Shown here in pieces: positions 16,206-24,504 of a stretch of 39,989 nt of DNA. Below the pieces are notes generated by a model. It worked only from the letters and a program-made list of their open reading frames with translations. It was not told the origin of the DNA and searched no databases. The first letter of the stretch is position 1, and each line of letters starts with the position of its first letter. Position numbers and translations under genes: made by a program. The DNA comes from a virus, in IMG/VR virus record IMGVR_UViG_3300047472_000435, positions 1-39,989 of that record, one strand, 5' to 3'.

Positions 16206-17235
16206 TCAGAACTCTATTTTCGGCGGCATGCTGACGACGCTGGGCGCCGCCAAGAAAACCAACTGCGACGCCCTCGGTATTCCGTGGGAACCGCGTTACA
16301 TGCTGATCGGCGACGCCAACGGCACCGACCCGGTGCCCAGTCCGGCACAGACCAAGCTGATCAACCAGCGGTACCGCGCCCAACTCAATCAGCTGCGTGT
16401 TTCGCCGACCGACGATAATGTCCTCATCGCCGAGCTGGTGTTGCCTCCTGATGTTGGCGGCTGGTGGATTCGCGAACTGGCGCTCGAAGACAAAGACGGT
16501 GTGTTCTCGGCCGTAGCCAACGTAGCGCCAAGCTACAAGCCATTGCTCGCGCAAGGTTCCGGCCGCAACCAGGTCGTGCGGATGCACATCATCACCAGCG
16601 GCACGTCGAACATTCAGTTGAAGATCGATCCTTCGGTGGTCTTGGCGACACGCGGTTATGTGGACGAAATGCTCAATGGTCTGTTACCTGCGAACAAAAC
16701 CGCCGGCACCTACACCAAGGTCACGATCAATGACCGCGGCGTATTCGTGTCTGGATCGAACCCGACGACCCTGTCCGGCTTTGGCATCAACGATGCCTAT
16801 ACAAAAACCCAAATTGATTCGCTGGTTGCACAGGCCACCGAAACCCACCTCGGAACAGCGAAGATCGCAACGCAGGCGCTGACAGATGCCGGCACTGACG
16901 ATGCCACGATGGTGACACCAAAAAAACTGAGGTGGGGTTTTCTGGCCAGTCTTACACCAAACGGCTACATCGCTTTCCCGAGCTGGCTTGGCGGACTCAT
17001 CGCGCAATGGGGGTCAGGAGCCTACGCAGACAAGGCTACGATCAGTTTCACAATGGCCTTTACGAGTGCCTGTTTCATTGTCTTGGCAACAGACGGAACA
17101 ATTCTAGGTTCGCCGAGTACTGACGTGGTGACTTACGGGGTCGCGCCTGAGTCGCTGGCTAAAACCGGATTCACTCTGCGTTCTTCTATTGGTGCCGCGA
17201 GCGGTAATTGTTATTGGTTCTCTCTGGGGAAATGA
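16198..17235 (+). CDS. H: Tail fibre protein (gpH-like N-terminus, short)
   Basis: A 345-aa fibre, about half the length of P2 gpH (669 aa). Residues 1-155 are the conserved baseplate-attachment domain (YRAQLNQLRVSP, DVGGWWIRELALEDKDGVFSAVANVAPSYKP, RMHIITSG). Next is a collagen-free shaft with TLSGFGINDAYTKTQID and ATETHLGTAKIATQALTDAGTDDATMVTPKKL. The tip (about 245-345) has GGLIAQWGSG and ends NCYWFSLGK, a common receptor-binding tip pattern in Pseudomonas phages and R-type pyocins. It sets host range together with the next gene. Composition at the 3' end shifts away from the core, as expected for exchangeable tips. Confidence 0.92.
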   Translation: MVDQNSIFGGMLTTLGAAKKTNCDALGIPWEPRYMLIGDANGTDPVPSPAQTKLINQRYRAQLNQLRVSPTDDNVLIAELVLPPDVGGWWIRELALEDKDGVFSAVANVAPSYKPLLAQGSGRNQVVRMHIITSGTSNIQLKIDPSVVLATRGYVDEMLNGLLPANKTAGTYTKVTINDRGVFVSGSNPTTLSGFGINDAYTKTQIDSLVAQATETHLGTAKIATQALTDAGTDDATMVTPKKLRWGFLASLTPNGYIAFPSWLGGLIAQWGSGAYADKATISFTMAFTSACFIVLATDGTILGSPSTDVVTYGVAPESLAKTGFTLRSSIGAASGNCYWFSLGK

Positions 17236-17238
17236 GAA

Positions 17239-17664
17239 ATGGGAATGCAGCGTCTGTATTCGCAGTCTACGGGCTGCACATACTTCAAAAACTTCCACGG
17301 CGAGGTTCCGGATGATGCCGTGGCCATCAGTGAAGAGCGCTTTCTTGAGGTTTTGGCGAACCCTCCTTTAGGCAAATGCCGAGGCCATGATGCGGCTGGC
17401 CTGCCGATACTGATTGATCCGTCTGCCGAGTCCATGGCAGAGCTCGAACGCGGTTGGCGCGACAGAGAGATCGACCGTGTACTGTGGCTTCGAGAACGGC
17501 ATAGGGATGAACAGGAAATGGGACGCCCTTTGACGCTCACGCAAGATCAGTTCAACGAACTGCTGGGATACGTCCAGGCGCTACGTGACTGGCCAACCCA
17601 TACCGATTTTCCAACCGAGGATTTACGACCAACTGCGCCTGCCTGGATCGCAGAGCAAATCTGA
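17239..17664 (+). CDS. Tail fibre assembly chaperone (gpG-like)
   Basis: A 141-aa protein at the gpG position. The N-terminal domain (LYSQSTGCTYFKNFHGEVPDDAVAISEERFLEVL) and the C-terminal DQFNELLGYVQALRDWPTHTDFP match tail-fibre assembly proteins of Pseudomonas phages and pyocins. It should promote folding or trimerisation of the adjacent fibre tip, with which it normally co-evolves. It starts 3 bp after the fibre stop with GGGGA upstream. A second in-frame ATG lies at 17245. Confidence 0.85.
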   Translation: MGMQRLYSQSTGCTYFKNFHGEVPDDAVAISEERFLEVLANPPLGKCRGHDAAGLPILIDPSAESMAELERGWRDREIDRVLWLRERHRDEQEMGRPLTLTQDQFNELLGYVQALRDWPTHTDFPTEDLRPTAPAWIAEQI

Positions 17665-17677
17665 CCCGTCCGCGCAC

Positions 17678-17696
17678 TGTACGGCGCGTCCCTACA
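17678..17696. promoter_or_regulatory. Candidate Ogr-binding site before gpFI
   Basis: A TGTA-N11-TACA dyad, third copy of the 19-bp architecture. Its centre is 86 bp from the gpFI start, which would put a late start site about 30 nt before the gene if the P2-like spacing of about 55 holds. The position equals the P2 F promoter. Confidence 0.65.
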
Positions 17697-17772
17697 AAGC
17701 CGCTCGCTCGCCCATCCGGCGCGCGCGCGGCAGCCTGTGCACTGTCATCCCATTTACTGCGCAGGCAAAACC

Positions 17773-18942
17773 ATGGCCGATTATCTTCACGGCGTGCGGG
17801 TGCTCGAACTCAACGACGGCACCCGCCCCATTCGCACCATCCCCACCGCCGTCATCGGCATGGTCTGCACGGCCGACGATGCCGACGCTACCGTTTTCCC
17901 GCTGGATACGCCGGTGCTGCTCACCAACGTGCAGACCGCCGTTGGCAAGGCCGGCACTACCGGCACCCTAGCCGCCAGCCTGCAAGCCATCGCTGACCAG
18001 ACCAAGCCCTACACCATCGTCGTGCGCGTCAAAGCAGGCGCCACCGAGGCGGAAACAGCCAGCGCGTTGATCGGCACCACCACGGCCGACGGCAAATACA
18101 CCGGCATGAAAGCCTTGCTCGCCGCCAAAGCCAAAGTCGGCATGGTGCCGCGCATCCTCGGCGTGCCAGGTCTCGACAGCCAACCGGTGGCCACCGCTCT
18201 GGCGAGCATTGCCCAACAACTACGCGCCTTCAGTTATGTCAGCGCCTGGGACTGCAAAACCAAGGAAGAAGCCGTCGCCTATCGCGAGAACTTCGGCGCC
18301 CGCGAAGTCATGGTGATCTGGCCGGACTTCCAGAATTGGGACACCGTCACCAGTACCACCGTAAAGGCCTCGTCCGTCGCCCGTGCACTCGGTCTGCGCG
18401 CCAAGATCGACCAGGAAGTGGGCTGGCACAAGACTCTGTCCAACGTCGCAGTGAACGGCGTTACCGGCATCAGCGCCGACGTGTTCTGGGATCTGCAAAA
18501 CCCCGCCACTGATGCCAATTACCTCAACGGCAACGAAGTCACCACCCTGATCAACGAAGGCGGCTTCCGCTTCTGGGGCAGCCGCACGTGCAGCGACGAT
18601 CCGCTGTTTGCTTTCGAGAACTACACCCGCACCGCACAGATCCTCGCCGACACCATGGCTGAAGCGCAGATGTGGGCCGTGGACAAACCCATGCACCCGT
18701 CCCTGGTGCGCGACATGATCGAGAGTATCAAGGCCAAGTTCCGCGAGATGGTCGGCAGCGGCTACCTGATCGGCGGCGACTGCTGGTACCCGGAAGAGAT
18801 CAACGACAAGGACACGCTCAAGGCCGGCAAGCTCTACCTCGACTACGACTACACGCCCGTGCCGCCGCTGGAAGACCTGACTCTTCGCCAGCGCATCACC
18901 GACCGCTACCTGATCCAGTTCGCCAGCAAAGTGAACGCCTGA
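17773..18942 (+). CDS. FI: Contractile tail sheath protein (P2 gpFI-like)
   Basis: A 389-aa sheath subunit (P2 gpFI is 396 aa). Start ADYLHGVRVLELNDGTRPIRTIPTAVIGMV is the classic FI N-terminus. Further markers are TPVLLTNVQTAVGKAGTTGTL, RILGVPGLDSQPVA, WPDFQNWD, and the conserved ISADVFWDLQNPATDANYLN, NEGGFRFWGSRTCSDDPLFAFENYTRTAQILADT and YTPVPPLEDLTLRQRITDRYLIQF. It polymerises around the tube and contracts on infection. ATG 17773 is chosen; the frame stays open upstream but without a credible start. Confidence 0.96.
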   Translation: MADYLHGVRVLELNDGTRPIRTIPTAVIGMVCTADDADATVFPLDTPVLLTNVQTAVGKAGTTGTLAASLQAIADQTKPYTIVVRVKAGATEAETASALIGTTTADGKYTGMKALLAAKAKVGMVPRILGVPGLDSQPVATALASIAQQLRAFSYVSAWDCKTKEEAVAYRENFGAREVMVIWPDFQNWDTVTSTTVKASSVARALGLRAKIDQEVGWHKTLSNVAVNGVTGISADVFWDLQNPATDANYLNGNEVTTLINEGGFRFWGSRTCSDDPLFAFENYTRTAQILADTMAEAQMWAVDKPMHPSLVRDMIESIKAKFREMVGSGYLIGGDCWYPEEINDKDTLKAGKLYLDYDYTPVPPLEDLTLRQRITDRYLIQFASKVNA

Positions 18943-18988
18943 ATCGGCGCTCCCCTGCGGGGGAGTCCGTACCCCGGAGACCAACGCC

Positions 18989-19504
18989 ATGGCCATGCCT
19001 CGCAAACTCAAAAACATGAACCTGTTTAACGACGGCAACACCTACCAGGGCGTTGCCAAAAGCGTCACCCCGCCGCCGCTCGGTCGCAAGATGGAAAGCT
19101 ATCGCGGCGGCGGTATGAACGGGCCGGTCAAGGCCGATCTCGGTTTTTCCGATGACGGCATCCAGTTCGAATGGAAGACCGGCGGGCTCGATCTGATCGC
19201 GCTCAAGCAGTTCGGCAGCGTCAACGCGTCCGGTGTGCAACTGCGCTTTGCCGGATCTTTTCAGCAGGACGACACCGGCGAAGTCAGCGCCGTGGAAATC
19301 ATCGTGCGCGGCCGTCACGAAACCATCGAAATGGGCGACGCGGCGCCTGGTGAAGACACCGAACACAGCATCACCACCACGTGCAGCTACTACAAGTTGA
19401 TCGTCGACAACGAAGACATCATCGAAATCGACTTGCTCAACTTCATCGAGAAGGTCAACGGCGTAGACATGCTGGAGAAACAGCGTTCCGCCATCGGCCT
19501 TTGA
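18989..19504 (+). CDS. FII: Tail tube protein (P2 gpFII-like)
   Basis: A 171-aa tube subunit (P2 gpFII is 172 aa). It begins AMPRKLKNMNLFNDGNTYQGVAKSVTPPPLGRKMESYRGGGMNGPVK, and has QLRFAGSFQQDD and GEDTEHSITTTCSYYKLIVDNEDIIEIDLLNFIEKVNG, all typical of the family. It forms the inner tube through which DNA passes. GGAGA lies upstream of ATG; 46 bp separate it from the sheath gene. Confidence 0.95.
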   Translation: MAMPRKLKNMNLFNDGNTYQGVAKSVTPPPLGRKMESYRGGGMNGPVKADLGFSDDGIQFEWKTGGLDLIALKQFGSVNASGVQLRFAGSFQQDDTGEVSAVEIIVRGRHETIEMGDAAPGEDTEHSITTTCSYYKLIVDNEDIIEIDLLNFIEKVNGVDMLEKQRSAIGL

Positions 19505-19537
19505 ACCACTCCCTAAATCCATTACCTGGAGCAGCAC

Positions 19538-19870
19538 ATGAACACCGAAGAAACCAATACCGAAGCCCTGCCGGCAGTCGATGACAATACCGTCGTCCTC
19601 GATACCGCAATCCTGCGCGGCAAGAATCAAATCGACAGCCTCACCCTGCGCAAGCCCTGTTCCGGCGAGCTGCGCGGTGTTCACCTGGTGGACCTGCTGA
19701 ACCTCGATGTCGCCGCCTTGCTCAAGGTACTGCCGCGCATCACCTCGCCAAGCATTACCGCCACCGAAGCCGCCGGCATGGACCCGGCCGACCTGCTCGC
19801 CTGCGGCAACAAGGTCGCGCATTTTTTGTTGCAGAAGTCGGTGAGGACGGACGCCTCCCTCGTTGCGTAG
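19538..19870 (+). CDS. E: Tail assembly protein E (P2 gpE-like)
   Basis: A 110-aa protein of the gpE family (P2 gpE is 91 aa). Core motif: LDTAILRGKNQIDSLTLRKPCSGELRGVHLVDLLNLDVAALLKVLPRITSPSI. It is a tail-length/tape-measure chaperone equivalent to lambda gpG. Near its end is the slippery heptamer TTTTTTG (19822-19828), where a fraction of ribosomes should shift -1 to make the longer E+E' protein. SD GGAG precedes ATG. Confidence 0.92.
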   Translation: MNTEETNTEALPAVDDNTVVLDTAILRGKNQIDSLTLRKPCSGELRGVHLVDLLNLDVAALLKVLPRITSPSITATEAAGMDPADLLACGNKVAHFLLQKSVRTDASLVA

Positions 19871-19998
19871 AGGACGCCATGGCCGATCTGGCCGTGGTTT
19901 TTCACTGGGCGCCGGCTGACATGGACCAGCTGGGCCTGCAAGAACTGATGGACTGGCGCGAGCGCGCCAGGGTGCGGAGTTCCACCGATGGCGAATGA
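19538..19998 (+). CDS. E+E': gpE+E' fusion made by -1 frameshift
   Basis: Translation of E up to 19828, a -1 shift on TTTTTTG (19822-19828), then reading from 19828 to the TGA at 19996-19998 gives 97 + 56 = 153 residues. The E' part reads VAEVGEDGR, then DLAVVFHWAPADMDQLGLQELMDWRERA, matching the expected helical E' extension. P2 makes E+E' by the same device, like lambda gpG-T. The fusion is thought to recruit tape-measure protein during tube assembly. E' overlaps the gpT start by 11 bp. Confidence 0.88.
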
Positions 19999-22711
19999 CT
20001 TAAAACTTCAGGTCCTGCTCAACGCGATTGACCGGGCGAGCGGCCCCCTGAAGGCCATCGACAAGGGCAGCATCGGCGCGGCGCGCGCACTCAAGGACGC
20101 GCGCGACCGGCTAAAGGAACTCAACGCTCAGCAGAAAGACGTCAGCGCCTGGCGCACCCAACGCGCCGCCGCTGAACAGACCGAAACCGCCCTCACCTCA
20201 GCCCGCGACAAAGTGCGCGCACTCAGTCAGCAGTTTGCCGCCACGGGCGTTCCGACCAAGGCTCTGGCCAAGGATTTTCGCACCGCCGTCCGTGAGGCTC
20301 AGCGGCTCAAGGAACAGCACCAGCAGCAGTCCGAACAGTTGCAGACCCTGCGTTCGAAGCTGTACAGCGCAGGGATCAGCACCAAAGACCTTGGAACACA
20401 TGAACGGCAGTTACGCGAACAGATTGGCGCCACCAACACCACGATCAGCGAACAGGGCAAGCGGCTGGTCACGCTGAATGCCCAGCAGAAACGCATGGCA
20501 GCCGAGCGCGCCAAACTGGCGAAGACCCAAAGCCTTGCCAGTGATATGGCGGTCAACGGTGCCGCCGGGTTGGGCGTGGGTTATGCCGCGAGTCGCCCGC
20601 TGGCCAAAGCCGTGGGTGCATTTGCACCGAACGAAGACTCCGCCACGCAGCTGAAAGTGTCGATGATGGACAACACCGGCAAGGTGGCCGAGGACTTCCA
20701 GAAGATCACCGACCTCGCCACCAAACTCGGCGACCGCTTGCCAGGTACCACCGCCGATTTTCAAGAAATGATGACCATGCTGCGGCGCCAAGGCCTCAGC
20801 GCGCAAAGCATCCTCGGCGGTACCGGCGAAGCTGCCGCGTATCTGGGGGTGCAATTGAAAATGCCGGTGGCCGAAGCCGCCGAGTTCGCGGCCAAGATGC
20901 AGGACGCTACGCGCACCTCCGAGAAGGACATGATGGCGTTGATGGACACCATTCAGCGCGGATTCTACTCCGGTGTCGATTCAACCAACATGCTGCAGGG
21001 CTTCAGCAAAATTGCACCGGTGATGGACACCATCAAGAAATCCGGGATTGAGGCCGCGAATGAACTGGCCCCGCTGCTGATCATGATGGATCAGGCCGGC
21101 ATGGAAGGCGGCGCGGCTGGTAACGCATTCCGCAAAATCTTTCAGGCGGGCTTGAACAAGGACAAGGTCGACGACGTCAACAAGATACGCCAACTCAAGG
21201 GCCAGAAGATTCAATTCAGCTTCACCAACAAGGAAGGCAACTTCGCCGGGCTGGAGAACCTGTTCGCCCAGGTCGAAAAGCTGAAGGGGCTGAACGACGA
21301 AGACCGTACCGAGACCATCAAGGACTTGTTCGGTGATGACTCGGAAACCATGACCACCCTGAACACGATGATGAACAAGGGGCTGGCGGGTTACAAAGAG
21401 GTGCAGCAGAAACTCCAGAATCAGGCCGACTTGCGCACCCGGGTCAACGAACAACTCAGCACCTTGACCAACGTTATGGAAGCCGCCGAAGGCAGCTTCA
21501 CCAACGCCATGGCCGAGTTCGGTGCCGCCGTCGCGCCGGATCTGAAAGAGCTGATCAACACTCTTGGTGAAGTCGCCAACAACGTCGGCGCCTGGGCGCG
21601 GGAAAACCCAAAACTCGCCGGCGGCCTGGTCAAAGTCGTGGCGCTGGTCGCGGGACTGTCGTTCGTTTTCGGTGGATTGGCCATCGGGATGGCCAGCCTG
21701 CTCGGCCCGTTTGCCGTGATTCGTTACGGCATGGCAATGTTCGGCATGCAGGGTGGTGGCACGCTGCGAGTCATGCAGAAGCTCGCCCCCACTATCACCG
21801 GTCTGGCCCGCAATGCACTCCCCATGCTGGGCCAAGGCCTTCGCACGCTGGCCAGCACACTCAGCGGCGTACTGGTAACCGCCCTGCGAACCGTCAGCAT
21901 CGCCCTGTGGGGCCTCGCCACCAACCCGGTGGCGCTGGCCATCGGTGCCGTCGTTGCCGTGCTCGCTGGTGCGGCTTACCTGATTTACAGCAACTGGGAC
22001 GCGGTGAAGCTCTACTTCAGCAACGCTTGGACTGAGATCAAAGCCGGCTTCAGTGGCGGCATCGGTGGGATCCTCAACACGCTCGCCAACTTCAGCCCAA
22101 TCGGCCTGATCTACCAGGCCTTCGCCGGCATACTGAGCTACCTCGGCGTGGATCTGCCGAGCCGCTTTACCGAGTTCGGCAACATGCTGGTCAACGGCCT
22201 GGTCAACGGACTGCTCGCGGGGTTGGGCCAGATCACGAACGCCGTCAGCTCTATCGCTGATTCGGCCATCAACATGTTCAAGGAAAAGCTCGGCATTCAC
22301 AGCCCTTCCCGCGTGTTCACCGCGCTTGGCGGCTTCACCATGGCCGGGCTGACCCAAGGTCTCCAAGGTGGCCAGGATGGACCGCTGGGCGCCATCACTG
22401 ACATGGGCAAACAAGTCGTGTCTGCTGGGCAACGTGCACTTGGCGCCGTGGCTGGCACGCTCGGCGCCATCGGGCTGCCGCAGTTGCCAACCGGCGCCGC
22501 CGCATCCTCTTCAGTGTCGATCGACAATCGCGCGCCCATCAGCCCAGCGCCAGCCGCGGCCTACGACAGCCACGACACCTACGAAATCAACATCCACACC
22601 ACGCCTGGCATGGATGAGCGCGCCATCGCCCGAGCCGTGCGCGCCGAGCTGGCCCGCGTCTCCAGCGAAAAGAGCGCCCGCCAGCGCAGCAAACTGTCCG
22701 ACCTGGAGTAA
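19988..22711 (+). CDS. T: Tail tape measure protein (P2 gpT-like)
   Basis: A 907-aa tape measure (P2 gpT is 815 aa), whose length sets tail length. Residues about 30-190 are coiled coil, rich in Gln, Ala, Arg and Lys (e.g. KDARDRLKELNAQQKDVS). A conserved TP901-type core follows (about 220-430, with LGDRLPGTTADFQEMMTML and MDQAGMEGGAAGNAFRKIFQ). Hydrophobic segments lie near 545-585 (GLVKVVALVAGLSFVFGG) and 640-675 (ALAIGAVVAVLAGAAYLIYS). Near the end is KLGIHSPSRVFTALGGFTMAGL, a common tape-measure motif. SD GGAG precedes ATG 19988. The protein is thought to enter the tube and be injected. Confidence 0.95.
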   Translation: MANDLKLQVLLNAIDRASGPLKAIDKGSIGAARALKDARDRLKELNAQQKDVSAWRTQRAAAEQTETALTSARDKVRALSQQFAATGVPTKALAKDFRTAVREAQRLKEQHQQQSEQLQTLRSKLYSAGISTKDLGTHERQLREQIGATNTTISEQGKRLVTLNAQQKRMAAERAKLAKTQSLASDMAVNGAAGLGVGYAASRPLAKAVGAFAPNEDSATQLKVSMMDNTGKVAEDFQKITDLATKLGDRLPGTTADFQEMMTMLRRQGLSAQSILGGTGEAAAYLGVQLKMPVAEAAEFAAKMQDATRTSEKDMMALMDTIQRGFYSGVDSTNMLQGFSKIAPVMDTIKKSGIEAANELAPLLIMMDQAGMEGGAAGNAFRKIFQAGLNKDKVDDVNKIRQLKGQKIQFSFTNKEGNFAGLENLFAQVEKLKGLNDEDRTETIKDLFGDDSETMTTLNTMMNKGLAGYKEVQQKLQNQADLRTRVNEQLSTLTNVMEAAEGSFTNAMAEFGAAVAPDLKELINTLGEVANNVGAWARENPKLAGGLVKVVALVAGLSFVFGGLAIGMASLLGPFAVIRYGMAMFGMQGGGTLRVMQKLAPTITGLARNALPMLGQGLRTLASTLSGVLVTALRTVSIALWGLATNPVALAIGAVVAVLAGAAYLIYSNWDAVKLYFSNAWTEIKAGFSGGIGGILNTLANFSPIGLIYQAFAGILSYLGVDLPSRFTEFGNMLVNGLVNGLLAGLGQITNAVSSIADSAINMFKEKLGIHSPSRVFTALGGFTMAGLTQGLQGGQDGPLGAITDMGKQVVSAGQRALGAVAGTLGAIGLPQLPTGAAASSSVSIDNRAPISPAPAAAYDSHDTYEINIHTTPGMDERAIARAVRAELARVSSEKSARQRSKLSDLE

Positions 22712-22717
22712 CCCGCG

Positions 22718-23158
22718 ATGATGCTTGCCTTGGGTATGTTCGTTTTCAGCCTCTCCACCGCTGCCTACCAGGAACTGCAACGCCAGACCGAATGGCGCCA
22801 CGCCAGCAGCAACCGCGTCGGCGCCGCGCCGGCCCGCCAGTTCGTTGGCCGTGGTGATGACTCCATCACCCTGCCCGGCATCATCCTGCCGGAACTCGCC
22901 GGCAGCGCCCTGAGCCTCGACGCCTTGCGCTTGATGGCCAACACCGGCAAGGCGTGGCCAATGGTCGAGGGCAGCGGCCGAATCTATGGCCTATGGATCA
23001 TCGAAAGCCTGAGCGAAACCAAGACGATTTTCTTCCGCGACGGCACGCCGCGCCGCATCGAATTCACCCTCAGCCTCAAGCGCATTGATGACGACCGTAT
23101 CGACCTGATCGGCGCCGGTACCAGCGCCGGCGTCAGCATCATGAGGGCACTGCTGTGA
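22718..23158 (+). CDS. U: Tail protein U (P2 gpU-like)
   Basis: A 146-aa gpU family protein (P2 gpU is 159 aa). Start MMLALGMFVFSLSTAAYQELQRQTEWRHASSNRVG is diagnostic, with GDDSITLPGIILPEL, MANTGKAWPMVEGSGRIYGLWIIES and TPRRIEFTLSLKRID. It works at the baseplate/tape-measure interface. The GGAG overlapping the end of gpT serves as SD; ATG 22721 is an alternative. It overlaps gpD by GTGA. Confidence 0.94.
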   Translation: MMLALGMFVFSLSTAAYQELQRQTEWRHASSNRVGAAPARQFVGRGDDSITLPGIILPELAGSALSLDALRLMANTGKAWPMVEGSGRIYGLWIIESLSETKTIFFRDGTPRRIEFTLSLKRIDDDRIDLIGAGTSAGVSIMRALL

Positions 23159-24432
23159 TCGATGCCGCCCTCTCCCGCGTCACCGGTTTTCTGGACAAGA
23201 CTATCGAGCGCTACAAGCGCGAAGCAGCCTACCCGGTGCCGGCATTTCGCATCACCGTGGACGGCAACGACATTGCCCAACTGATCAGCCCGCGCCTGAT
23301 GAGCCTCGACCTGACCGACAATCGCGGGATCGAGGCCGACCAACTGAGCATTACCCTCAGCGACCACGATGGACTGCTCGCCATCCCGCCCAAGGGCGCG
23401 GTGGTTCGGTTGTGGCTCGGCTGGAGTGATACCGGACTGATCGACAAAGGCACCTATACCGTCGATGAAACAGAACACTCCGGCACGCCCGACGTGCTGA
23501 GCATCCGCGCCCGCTCAGCTGACCTGCGCAAGGGCCTCAAGACAAAACGCGAACGCAGCTGGAGCAACACCACACTCGGCGACGTGCTGGGTGACATTGC
23601 TCTGGGCAGTGGCTTGACCGCGACCATCGCCGACGAACTCGACGGACTGCCCATCCTGCAGCTCGACCAGGCCAACGAATCCGACGCCAACCTGATCAGC
23701 CGTATCGGCGAGGAGTTCGACGCCGTGATCACCGTCAAAGCTGGTTGCCTATTGTGTCTTCCGGCCGGCGGCGGCAAGACCGCCAGCGGCGCCGAGCTGC
23801 CCCACATCACGCTTACCCGCGCCGACGGCGACCAGCACCGCTACCTGCAAGCAGACCGCGACAGCTACGACGGTGTGCGAGCTTACTTCTACGATGTGAA
23901 CAGCGCCAAGAAACAAGAAGCCATCGCCGGTGGCGGCGAAAACCTTAAGGATCTGCGTCACACGTACAGTGATCGTCAGTCCGCACTGCGTGCCGCCCGC
24001 GCCGAGTTCAATCGTCTGCAACGTGGTAGCGCGACACTCAGCTACACCTTGGCCCTGGGCCGGCCAGATCTGATTCCGGAGCTGACTTACACACTTGAAG
24101 GGGTGAAGCCGGAAATTGACGAGATCATCTGGTACGGGGGGAATGTGCAGCACACCCTAAGTGCAGATAACGGTTACACCGTAAGTCTTGAACTAGAGAG
24201 CAAGTTGCCGGAAGACACTGTTGAGGATTTAGGGGTGGAGAACACGGGAAAATTCACTGGGATCATCGCGCATTACCGCGACCCAAAAACAGGAAAAGAA
24301 AAGAAATTGGCTGCTGGGGATCAGAGTCAACCGCGGAGATTAAATTGGTTATACGCTACAGAGAAAACTGCAAAACGCGCGGTAGATCGGGAGTGGAAAA
24401 GAATGCAGTCAGAAAGAATTAGCCCAGCTTAG
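23155..24432 (+). CDS. D: Late control/baseplate hub protein D (P2 gpD-like)
   Basis: A 425-aa hub protein (P2 gpD is 387 aa), the P2 counterpart of the T4 gp27 hub on which the spike sits. Typical motifs: YPVPAFRITVDGNDI, LMSLDLTDNRGIEADQLSITLSDHDG, TYTVDETEHSGTPDVLSIRARSADLR, WSNTTLGDVLGDIA and LQLDQANESDANLISRIGEEFDAV. The last 80 codons drift towards AT-rich usage and read NTGKFTGIIAHYRDPKTGKEKK, an extension compared with P2. GTG start in the gpU stop. It is the last gene of the tail operon; a hairpin overlaps its stop. Confidence 0.94.
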   Translation: MIDAALSRVTGFLDKTIERYKREAAYPVPAFRITVDGNDIAQLISPRLMSLDLTDNRGIEADQLSITLSDHDGLLAIPPKGAVVRLWLGWSDTGLIDKGTYTVDETEHSGTPDVLSIRARSADLRKGLKTKRERSWSNTTLGDVLGDIALGSGLTATIADELDGLPILQLDQANESDANLISRIGEEFDAVITVKAGCLLCLPAGGGKTASGAELPHITLTRADGDQHRYLQADRDSYDGVRAYFYDVNSAKKQEAIAGGGENLKDLRHTYSDRQSALRAARAEFNRLQRGSATLSYTLALGRPDLIPELTYTLEGVKPEIDEIIWYGGNVQHTLSADNGYTVSLELESKLPEDTVEDLGVENTGKFTGIIAHYRDPKTGKEKKLAAGDQSQPRRLNWLYATEKTAKRAVDREWKRMQSERISPA

Positions 24433-24448
24433 AACCGGGGCTAATTCT
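24415..24448 (+). terminator. Hairpin at the end of the tail operon
   Basis: An 11-bp perfect inverted repeat (agaattagccc / gggctaattct) with a 12-nt loop spans the gpD stop codon. There is no T-run after it, so it is an atypical terminator or an RNA-processing or stability hairpin. It separates the late operon from the convergent minus-strand cargo. Confidence 0.5.
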
Positions 24449-24504
24449 GAAGTAACGAGAAGCGCCGTAAAGGATAGCTTCTGACGCCTCGTCTCAAAGG
24501 AGCA

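Noticed and set aside
17239-17664. Second receptor-binding fibre gene
   Set aside because: Short, with assembly-chaperone motifs; no shaft or tip features.
20981-22432. 483-codon open frame on minus opposite the tape-measure gene
   Set aside because: It mirrors the codon bias of the gpT gene, has His/Gln/Arg-rich low-complexity composition and no SD; an antisense shadow.
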